Of a DNA stretch of 64,000 nt, positions 46,611 to 55,300 are shown one piece after another. The number at the start of each line of letters is the position of its first letter. Positions within the stretch are counted from its first letter, which is position 1. The stretch comes from an uncultured Bacteroidia bacterium. Its GTDB lineage: Bacteria; Bacteroidota; Bacteroidia; Bacteroidales; ML635J-15. The notes under the pieces are model-generated. The model had not been told where the DNA came from. It did no database searches and worked only from the letters and a program-made list of their open reading frames with translations. Position numbers and translations under genes: made by a program. Location: NCBI GenBank assembly GCA_902800045.1, contig CADCCZ010000005.1:171966-235965 (forward strand), in the 5' to 3' direction.

Positions 46611-47012
46611 TTAGAATTTCGGGCATTCCCATTTCAAATTCTCAACGCAAGGGTCGCATCCCAAATTGAGGGCAAGCCCAATACATTGCGCATTTTTCCC
46701 TTTTTTGATGTGAGAATATGCAAGATCTATGGTTTCCGAAACCTGGTTGCCGTTGGCATCAACACCTTCTACCACAACCTCGTAGTAATCCACGAAATTG
46801 GTGTAACGGTACGAAACCGACGTAATCTTCACATATTGCTTTGCATCGTAACCGTCGGCACAACAACCGCAATACAAAAGAACATACTTCTGCTTCTTGA
46901 GAAGCTTCACTGCTTCTTGTGCATCCTGCTCAGAAATGTACTCCAACTGGTCGGCAAATGCAGCCATCGAAAGGCAAACAATAGCAATAATTAACAAAAT
47001 CAATCTTTTCAT
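46611..47012 (-). CDS. Small exported Cys-rich protein, unknown
   Basis: 133 residues. Signal peptide MKRLILLIIAIVCLSMAAFA. The mature part has six cysteines: a CGCC cluster (about 48-51; VLLYCGCCADG), then QCIG, CDPC and WECP near the C-terminus. No known family is recognised. The pattern could be metal binding or disulphide stabilisation. Single-gene unit with its own promoter and terminator. Confidence 0.8.
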   Translation of the reverse strand: MKRLILLIIAIVCLSMAAFADQLEYISEQDAQEAVKLLKKQKYVLLYCGCCADGYDAKQYVKITSVSYRYTNFVDYYEVVVEGVDANGNQVSETIDLAYSHIKKGKNAQCIGLALNLGCDPCVENLKWECPKF

Positions 47013-47036
47013 ATCAAAACATTATTTAATTTTTCA

Positions 47037-47044
47037 CAAAAGTA
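47037..47044 (-). promoter_or_regulatory. -7 promoter box (minus strand) for the Cys-rich gene
   Basis: Reads TACTTTTG on the minus strand, 24 nt before the ATG at 47012. Confidence 0.6.
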
Positions 47045-47176
47045 ATCAATCTGCTCGAGACGACAAAAAAAACAACATCTGCCAGCATAAATTTCTTTGA
47101 ATTCGCCAATCTTTAAATCCTTGAATTTTTGTATAATATTTTTCCTCTATTTAATTATACGTATAAAAAAAACACT

Positions 47177-47184
47177 TACCTTTG
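47177..47184 (+). promoter_or_regulatory. -7 promoter box of the 47287 gene
   Basis: TACCTTTG, 102 nt before the ATG. It predicts a leader of about 96 nt that includes the conserved 44-nt element. Confidence 0.65.
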
Positions 47185-47242
47185 TGCGCTTGCTTCAAGA
47201 TTGTATTTGAGGTAATTAAGTTAAATTTTGATTGTTTGATTT

Positions 47243-47286
47243 TAAAGCCGAGGAATCCAATGGCATATAACAGGATATGATTAAAA
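47243..47286 (+). promoter_or_regulatory. Conserved 44-nt leader element, copy 2 (with short uORF)
   Basis: Ungapped match to 504-547 and 52288-52331. Here the inner ATG at 47260 opens a reading frame of six codons (MAYNRI) closed by TGA at 47278-47280, 6 nt before the gene's ATG. The stop shows that the inner ATG is not the start of the exported protein. Confidence 0.75.
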
Positions 47287-50200
47287 ATGAGGAAATTATT
47301 ATTAAATTTTCTACTATTGTTTACAATAGTAATTGGAGCGGTCGCTCAGACAGAAGTGACGATTGGCAATGGTACAGAATCGTCTTATAAATTGCCAACA
47401 AACATGTACTACAATTATTCACTTACACAGCAGATTTTCACAGCTGAAGAAATCGGTATGGCAGGGGCAATTACCTCTATCAGTTTCTTTTATGATTACA
47501 CATATTATTTCGACCTGCCAGGAATCAAGGTGTACATGATGAATATTGATAAAAGTTCATTCGAATCTGATGACGATATTGTTGATATGACTGGAACTAC
47601 ATTGGTATACGAAGGCAATGTCAGTGCAACAGGCAGGGGCTGGATAACCATTACGCTTGATGACGAATTCGATTATAATGGCACAGAAAACCTTTTGGTT
47701 TGTGTGTATGATCCCGTATATGATTATCCTGGTTCGAGTTATACATATAGATACACCGAAACTACCGATTATATGTCAATTAGCTATTACAGCGATTATA
47801 TTTGCCCAGATATTGATGATTTGACATCATATTCTGGAAATACTGATATATATAATTTTCGTAGTAACATTAGGTTGACTATTATTCCTAATGCTAGTAT
47901 TTCATGCCAGAGAGTAAATAGCCTCGCAGCAAGCAATATTACTACCTCGACTGCCGATGTTTCGTGGTTGCCTGGCGGCAGCGAAACATCCTGGGTGCTC
48001 AAGTATGGCGTTCAAGGCTTTGATGTTGAAACCGAAGGTTCTACCGTAGAACTTACAAGTACAAACTATACAATAAACGGTCTTGCAGATAATACTCCAT
48101 ATGATGTATTTGTAAAGGCAGTATGCAGTAACGATAACGAAAGCAGATGGAAAAGGATAACATTCCGTACAGAATGTGGCGCTATTGTTTCTTTCCCATG
48201 GAGTGAGGATTTTAACACCTACGATGATGGCCCTTTTTCTGTCCCATGCTGGGAAAACGAACACTTAGAAGGCTATGGTTCTGATATTTTCTGGATATAT
48301 CCGTATGGTAATGAATCGAATAATACAGGACTAATTTATCTGCCCGATATGACAAGCGGGACATTGACCAAGCTGGTTCTGCCGGAAATGACAATACCCG
48401 ACGAAGGCATTTACAAATTCTCAATTGATGTGTTGCGTAATTCTAATAGTTATGCAGATGAAGGCATACGAATTTTTGCAAGTACAGATGGCGAAATAGA
48501 AGGCGCGACAGAGCTGGGATTCGTATCGCGTGACTATACACAGTCCGATGGCGGCGTGGTGACAGAGGAAGATAATTACGGGTGGTACACATACGCGTTC
48601 ACAATTCCTTTCTCTGGAACATGCTATATGATATTGAGAGGAGAAAGCCAGGATGGAAGTAGCACATATATGGATAATTTTGTTGTTCGTGAAGCTTATA
48701 GCGAAGCCGAGATTCTTACATTTACATTACCAACCCAGATGTCAGAAGCTACAATCAATAGCGGAAACGGAACTATTGCAGTATCGGTTGCAAATTCGAC
48801 CGACATGGATGCACTTGTTCCGGAAATTACAATTTCTGATTTTGCAGAAATCAGCGATCCGACAATCACGGGCGAAGGAAATGTACGTACTTTTGCATAC
48901 ACAGTTACCGCTGAAGCAGGAAATACCAAGGATTGGACGATTACCGTTACGAGAGCTCCTGTAAGCCACAACGCTTTCATTACCGGATTTACATTCTATG
49001 GTCAGAAGGAAGGAACAGAGGCTACAATCGTTAGCGACACTGAAAACGGCATTTATACCGTAAATGCAGTTGCAGAATGGTATCTTGAACTTTATGACAT
49101 TGCGCCAACAGTAACAGTTTCAGTTGCTGCGACTATGACCCCTGAAAGCGAGACATCTCATGATTTCACAAATCCGGTTAACTATACGGTAACTGCAGAA
49201 GATGGAGAAACTACTCACACTTACTCAGTTACAATAGTAAACGACCCCGACGCTTGTATAACCCCATGGAATATATATGTTTCAAATATTACGACCAATT
49301 CTGCAAGCGTGGAGTGGGAACAAACATATACCGAAACTTCGTATCGCATAAAAGTGTCAACCGAAATCATGCGCGACATGACATTAACCGCCGATGTATT
49401 TGATGGAATTGTTGATACTACAACCATGGACATTGAAGGTTTGACACCAGGTACATTGTATTATGTATATATCCAGTCGAACTGCGAAAATGCCGAGGAT
49501 TGGGAATACATATATTTTATGACAGCATGCGAACCAATCTCCGTATTGCCGTATGAAGACGGTTTTGAAAATTCTACTCAATATATGACTCCTACTTGCT
49601 GGACAAAAGTCGGCCAAGGATCTGTTTTTGTTAATGAATATGATTATTATGCAAATACAGGTACAAATTATTTGAGATTTGGCGATGCAACAAACGGTAA
49701 TATAATTGCAATGCCACAATTTGAAACGAATGGGTCAGCGATATTGCTGGATTTCTATACAAGACCTGAGAGCTATACAAATTCAAATTGTGGTACTTTT
49801 GAGGTAGGATATATCACCGATCTTGACGATGCAGCTACATTTACAGCATTAGAAACATATTCATACGACGATTGGTCAATTTCCCAATATGAGAGAAAGA
49901 TTGTAAATATGTCATCAGTTCCTGCTGGCAGTTATTTTGCATTCAACCATAAGGCTAATTCTTATAGCTGGCGTTGGTATATTGACGATGTTGTTGTACG
50001 TTATGTTTCCAATGAGGCCGAAATCGTTGACTTCGACTTCCCGAGCCGCATGTCTGCTCCTGTAATCGACACAGCAAATGCAACCATTGCAGTTGTTGCT
50101 TCGTATCAGGCAGACTTTGACAATCTTGAAGAAACTGTTATTGTATCGGACTATGCTACATACGTAGAAAACACAGCAACGATTGAAGGAACAACAAAGA

Positions 50201-52092
50201 CTTTCACTTATACAGTTACTGCAGAAGACGAAACAACAACCAAGGACTGGACCGTAACCGTAACCAAGGCCGAAAGTGCAAGCACTGCAAACGATATTCT
50301 TTCGTTCACATTCTATGGTCAGCATGGCGAATCGACTATTGATACAACAGCTAAGACCGTTACAGCATACGCAGAATGGTATATCGACCTTGATGATTAT
50401 ATTAGTCCAGAAATAATCGTTTCGCCAATGGCTACTATTACTCCAGGAAGCGGTGCTGCACTGATATTCAACGTGCCCGTACAATATACAGTTTTGGCAG
50501 AAGACGGCGAAAGTAATGCAACATGGACGGTTACTATAACTACCGATCCGAATGCATGTGTAAATCCATTTTATTTGAATGTATACAGCATTGGGGAGAC
50601 AACTGCAACTTTGCAATGGGAGCAGGCATTTAACGAAACTTCGTACCTTGTAAAGATTTCTACCACCGAAATGGACGACATGACAGCAACTGCCGATGTT
50701 TTTGATGGCGAAGTTGCTCTTGCTGGCGATGAGATTGAGCTTGATCTTACCGAGCTGGCAGCATCAACTTCATACTATGTATATGTACAGTCTAACTGTG
50801 GTACAGACGAATGGGTAGAAACTTTCTTCATGACAGAATGCGATGGTTCTGCACATTCGCTCCCATTTGTCGAAACATTCGATGAAACATCGGCTACCAG
50901 ACAGTGCTGGAATATTATTGATGCTAATCATGATTATTACACATGGTATTATGATGCCGATTATTTTTATGGCGAAGAAGTAGCTATATATAGTTATTCC
51001 TCTAATAATAATGCTAACGACTGGTTGATCTCGCCAAAACTTGCCATTGTTGAAGGTGCGAACTTGACATTTGAATACTGGTGCGATCGGGATTATCCAG
51101 AAAGGTTCTCTGTTTATGTAATGGATAATCCTACTAACTATGCATCGGCAACTCAGGTTCTTTCTACACAAATAGCAAACAGCTCATTTATTTCTACTAT
51201 TCCGAGCATCAATCTAACAGCATACGCCGGACAGGAAATCTATATAGGCATCAAGTGTGAATCTGAAGCAGATCAAGAGTCCTTGTTTATCGACAACTTC
51301 AAGGTTGAAGTAATAACACACACAATCACTCTTACTGTTGGTGAACATGGTTCTGTTACTCCTAGTGGTGAAAATGGTGTGGTTACCGTAGGTGATGGTG
51401 GAAATGCAGAATTTACTATCACTCCCGATGCTGACTACAGAATCGCCAGCGTAATGGTTGACGGAACAAATAATGTTACCGAAAATGTTGTTGCAGGTGA
51501 TGGCGTATTCTTCTACACATTAGAAAATGTAACAGAAGACCATGCTATTAATGTAACATTCGAAGAAATACCTACCTACACAATCACTGTTAATGCAGGT
51601 GAAAATGGTAATGTATATTATAACGATGCTTTGGTTTCTGCTCCTATCGTAGTAAATGAAGGTGCAACTCCAGAATTTGAAATCACTCCTGCTTCAGGCT
51701 ATCAGATTGATGTCCTCACTGTAGGTGGAAATACAGTAGAACTTACGCAGCAACAGTTGGGTGGACTTACCTACACATTCGAACCTGTAATGGCAGACAT
51801 CACTCTCACAGTAACATTTGTTGAGTCTGGTGCAGTTGATATGATTGAAGCTGGTTCGATGGCTATCTACCCGAACCCGAACAACGGTATGTTCAGCATC
51901 GACTTCAGCAACATCGAAGGTGATGCAACCTATGAGATTATCGACGTTCGCGGTGCTGTTGTCGAAACTCGCAACATTAACGTGATGAACGGTGCAACAA
52001 TGAACTTCAACCACAACCTCGATGCTGGTACTTACTTCGTAAGAATCATCAGCGGCGACAAGGTTTACGTTGGTCAGATTGTTGTTGAATAA
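47287..52092 (+). CDS. Giant T9SS-sorted adhesin-like protein (FN3, DUF5018-like, anchor domains)
   Basis: 1601 residues. Signal peptide MRKLLLNFLLLFTIVIGAVAQ. A beta-rich N-domain (about 22-200) is followed by FN3 (205-295) and a cleaved-adhesin-like domain (298-470). Two similar blocks follow (about 475-905 and 910-1345), each made of two DUF5018-like domains, an FN3 domain and an anchor-type jelly roll; compare NETSYLVKISTTEMDDMTAT with TETSYRIKVSTEIMRDMTLT. InlB-like repeats lie at about 1350-1515. The T9SS sorting domain (1525-1601) carries MAIYPNPNNGMFSIDFSNIE and ends GQIVVE. It is probably an elongated surface adhesin. Confidence 0.87.
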   Translation: MRKLLLNFLLLFTIVIGAVAQTEVTIGNGTESSYKLPTNMYYNYSLTQQIFTAEEIGMAGAITSISFFYDYTYYFDLPGIKVYMMNIDKSSFESDDDIVDMTGTTLVYEGNVSATGRGWITITLDDEFDYNGTENLLVCVYDPVYDYPGSSYTYRYTETTDYMSISYYSDYICPDIDDLTSYSGNTDIYNFRSNIRLTIIPNASISCQRVNSLAASNITTSTADVSWLPGGSETSWVLKYGVQGFDVETEGSTVELTSTNYTINGLADNTPYDVFVKAVCSNDNESRWKRITFRTECGAIVSFPWSEDFNTYDDGPFSVPCWENEHLEGYGSDIFWIYPYGNESNNTGLIYLPDMTSGTLTKLVLPEMTIPDEGIYKFSIDVLRNSNSYADEGIRIFASTDGEIEGATELGFVSRDYTQSDGGVVTEEDNYGWYTYAFTIPFSGTCYMILRGESQDGSSTYMDNFVVREAYSEAEILTFTLPTQMSEATINSGNGTIAVSVANSTDMDALVPEITISDFAEISDPTITGEGNVRTFAYTVTAEAGNTKDWTITVTRAPVSHNAFITGFTFYGQKEGTEATIVSDTENGIYTVNAVAEWYLELYDIAPTVTVSVAATMTPESETSHDFTNPVNYTVTAEDGETTHTYSVTIVNDPDACITPWNIYVSNITTNSASVEWEQTYTETSYRIKVSTEIMRDMTLTADVFDGIVDTTTMDIEGLTPGTLYYVYIQSNCENAEDWEYIYFMTACEPISVLPYEDGFENSTQYMTPTCWTKVGQGSVFVNEYDYYANTGTNYLRFGDATNGNIIAMPQFETNGSAILLDFYTRPESYTNSNCGTFEVGYITDLDDAATFTALETYSYDDWSISQYERKIVNMSSVPAGSYFAFNHKANSYSWRWYIDDVVVRYVSNEAEIVDFDFPSRMSAPVIDTANATIAVVASYQADFDNLEETVIVSDYATYVENTATIEGTTKTFTYTVTAEDETTTKDWTVTVTKAESASTANDILSFTFYGQHGESTIDTTAKTVTAYAEWYIDLDDYISPEIIVSPMATITPGSGAALIFNVPVQYTVLAEDGESNATWTVTITTDPNACVNPFYLNVYSIGETTATLQWEQAFNETSYLVKISTTEMDDMTATADVFDGEVALAGDEIELDLTELAASTSYYVYVQSNCGTDEWVETFFMTECDGSAHSLPFVETFDETSATRQCWNIIDANHDYYTWYYDADYFYGEEVAIYSYSSNNNANDWLISPKLAIVEGANLTFEYWCDRDYPERFSVYVMDNPTNYASATQVLSTQIANSSFISTIPSINLTAYAGQEIYIGIKCESEADQESLFIDNFKVEVITHTITLTVGEHGSVTPSGENGVVTVGDGGNAEFTITPDADYRIASVMVDGTNNVTENVVAGDGVFFYTLENVTEDHAINVTFEEIPTYTITVNAGENGNVYYNDALVSAPIVVNEGATPEFEITPASGYQIDVLTVGGNTVELTQQQLGGLTYTFEPVMADITLTVTFVESGAVDMIEAGSMAIYPNPNNGMFSIDFSNIEGDATYEIIDVRGAVVETRNINVMNGATMNFNHNLDAGTYFVRIISGDKVYVGQIVVE

Positions 52093-52114
52093 TCAAAAAC
52101 ACATCGTAAATAGC

Positions 52115-52142
52115 AAAGGCTGCCTAACGGCGGCCTTTTTTT
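52115..52142 (+). terminator. Rho-independent terminator
   Basis: AAAGGCTGCC pairs with GGCGGCCTTT (one wobble) around TAAC, then a T-run. Ends the 47287 gene. Confidence 0.88.
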
Positions 52143-52147
52143 GTTAT

Positions 52148-52175
52148 GTAGAGACGTAATGCATTACGTCTCTAC
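52148..52175. repeat. Dispersed palindrome, longest copy (28 nt, perfect)
   Basis: GTAGAGACGTAATG followed directly by its exact complement CATTACGTCTCTAC. It has the same outer AGACG/CGTCT and CTAC parts as the copies at 4124, 25677, 25765 and 32579. Confidence 0.85.
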
Positions 52176-52219
52176 AATAAAATATGCACATATTCCTTTT
52201 TTTTGTTACAAATAAACAT

Positions 52220-52227
52220 TATTTTTG
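52220..52227 (+). promoter_or_regulatory. -7 promoter box of the 52332 gene
   Basis: TATTTTTG, 104 nt before the ATG, giving a leader length close to those of the paralogs. Confidence 0.55.
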
Positions 52228-52231
52228 CGCA

Positions 52232-52268
52232 GACTAAAAAATATATATGAGGAAAATATTTTTTAGTC
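52232..52268 (+). promoter_or_regulatory. Leader stem-loop
   Basis: Perfect 13-bp inverted repeat, GACTAAAAAATAT (52232-52244) with ATATTTTTTAGTC (52256-52268), around an 11-nt loop. It would sit at the very 5' end of the transcript. It is not present in the other two leaders. Confidence 0.6.
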
Positions 52269-52287
52269 GTAACTAAATTGGAATTCG

Positions 52288-52331
52288 TAAAGCCGAAGCC
52301 CCCGATGGCATATAACTGGTGGCATAAAAAA
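52288..52331 (+). promoter_or_regulatory. Conserved 44-nt leader element, copy 3
   Basis: Ungapped match to 504-547 and 47243-47286. The inner ATG at 52305 is in frame with the gene and would add MAYNWWHKK before the signal peptide. The start at 52332 is preferred by comparison with the copy at 47243, where that frame is closed. Confidence 0.72.
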
Positions 52332-55300
52332 ATGAGGAAGCTGATATTAAATATCATATTGTTGCTTGCAATGGCAATGGGAGCTGTCGCACAGGAAACC
52401 TTGACGGTTTACGATGGAACGGAGACAAATGGCTATGTGCCTGTTTATGGTTTTTACTGCGATGCCTACTTGAAAGCTGAATTTGTTATCCCGTCTTCAG
52501 ACTTGGACGAAATGAACGGTGGAACTATTTCAGGAATGGAGTTCTATTTGAGCTCTCCAGCAGCGGAGGCATGGACAGGTACTTTTCAGGTGTTTTTAAA
52601 AGAAGTAGATGCAACTACGCTAAGTGCATATAGTGGCACTGAAAATGCAACTATTGTTTATACAGGAACACTTGATGGTACAGGAAGTACAATGACTGTT
52701 GATTTTTCCGAGAATTATGTTTATCAGGGAGGCAATTTGTTGGTTGGTTTTTATCAAACAGCAACGGGAAATTATAAGAGTGTTTCTTTTGGGGGAACAA
52801 CAGTTGATGGATCTAGCATACAGGGATATTCTTATTCCTCATTGGAAGGCGTGGCACCTAATCAAAGAAACTTTATCCCCAAGACAACTTTTACATACGA
52901 AGTATCATGTACAAAGCCTACAGAGCTTGCTGTAAGCAATGTGGGTTACACTAGCGCAACACTATCATGGACTGCTGGTGGAGAAGAGACTGCATGGGTT
53001 CTAAAGTACGGTCTTTCTGGTTTTAATGTCGCAACTGAAGGCACATCGGTTGAACTCACAGGACCAACATATAGTTTAACAGGACTTGCCGATAATACTT
53101 CATACGATGTTTATGTAAAGGCTGTATGTGGTGATGGCGACGAAAGCATTTGGCAAAAGACTACTTTTAGAACTTTAAGTTGTTTAGTTACAACATTCCC
53201 ATGGATAGAGAATTTTGATTCTTATGAATCTGGTAATTTTACAAAGTCATGTTGGGTAAATGAACATATCTCCGGTTCTGGAGATCAGATTTTCAAAGTA
53301 TCAAGCCATCGGTTGATGTTGCCCGATATGTCAGTAGGGACTCTTACAAAACTTGTTCTACCTGAAATGGATCTAGGCGGAATTGCACATAAGTTTGTTT
53401 TAGATGTGCAGCGCAGCAATAGTACATATAACTCATATTATTCTTACGAAGGTATTAGGATTTTTACAAGTGTTGATGGACAAATCGAAGGTGCTACTGA
53501 ATTGGCTTTTATTCCTCGTCAATACAATGAAGCAAATGGAGAAATCCCTGCTGAAGCTGAGGTCGGTTGGTATACCTACGAGTTGAGTATTCCTATTTAT
53601 ACTGGTCCATGTTACATTATTTTACGAGGGGAAAGCCAGTATTGTACGTCTACCTATATGGATAATTTTAAGGTAATAGGTGCCGGACTATGTGATAAAC
53701 CTACCGATTTGACTGTTTCCAATGTAACAGATCGTACCGCTGTTGTTTCGTGGACACCAGGTGCAGACGAAACTTCTTGGCAGATTTGTATAAACGACGA
53801 TGTGGATAATCTGATAGATGTAAATACAACCTCTTATGTGTTGAGCGGTTTGGACGGGGCTACTGTTTATTCTGTAAAAGTGCGTTCTGTTTGTGGCGGC
53901 TCCAATGGCATGAGTGAATGGTCCGATGATGTCTCTTTTGAAACTTATGAGGATTTGTGCAAAATACGTTTCGAACTTACCGACTCCTATGGTGATAGTT
54001 GGAATGGAGCTGCTATTAGTATTACAAATGTTGCAACGGGAGAGGTTTTGGGATCCGTGACCAACCAGAACCTAAACGGCACTTCTGGCTCTGGTGAGAA
54101 TGAGGTGAATGTTGTTGATTTTTCAGTTCAAAATGGTACGGAAATAGCTTTTGGCTGGATATCTGGCAGTTATGATAGTGAATGTTCTTATGTCGTATAC
54201 GGAACAAACGACGAGGAGATTTTTTCGGGTACAAATGCAATGTCTTCTCCTGTAACATATATTGTAAGCTGCTCGTATTGTAGAGTCCCTGCAGATTTGC
54301 AGGCAAACGATGTGTCGGAAAACACTGCGACTATTAGTTGGACTGGTCATAACGAAAGTTATGAAATAAGATACAGAAGAGAAATATCAGAGCCCCAGCA
54401 GGTTATATTCTCTGAGGGATTCGAAAATGGCATTCCGGAAGGATGGACAAATATTGACTCAGACGGTGACGGATACACTTGGGGGGAGACTTCCGGTGGT
54501 TATGGTGGAAGTGATTGTATTACTTCTGGAAGTTACGATTTTTCGGCTGGAGCTCTTAGTCCAGACAACTGGATAATAACTCCTGCTGTCGCATTGCCGC
54601 AGGGAGTAGAAAACATTAATCTTAAGTTTTATGCAAATGCTCAGGATTCTGAGTTTGCCGAAGATCACTATGGAGTTTATATTTCGACAACTACGGTTGA
54701 TACGGCTGCATTCACATTGCTGTGGGAGGAAAATATGACTGCCGAGGGCGGTTCTCACAGAGGAGTTCCTGGCGCATGGGGCGAAAAGAATACCGATCTT
54801 ACCGCATACGCAGGGCGGACCGTATATATCGCAATCCGCCATTTCAATTGCTATGATATGTTCTTCTTGAATATTGACGAATTCAGTATAAATGTAGAAT
54901 ATAATAGTGTATGGACTGTGCTAACGGCAACGGATACTCTTGTTGACTTGGCTGAATTGACACCAGGAGCTACCTACGAATATCAGGTTAACGGAATTTG
55001 TGGCAATATCAACGACAACTGGTCAGAAATAAACACATTTACTACTGTCGCAGAATGCCCGCAACCGTCAAATCTCAATGTGGTAACTACAGTTAACACT
55101 GCTAGTATAACATGGACAGGAGCCAGCGACAGCTATGTCTTGCGTTACAAAGATTCCAGAACACAGACTTTGTTGTCGGAAAGTTTCGAAAACGGCATTT
55201 CGGACGAATGGACTGTTGTCGATGCCGACGGCGACGGATTCTCATGGGGACTGTCGTCGGAGTTGATGTCGGGTTATGTGGCACATAGCGGTAGCGATAT

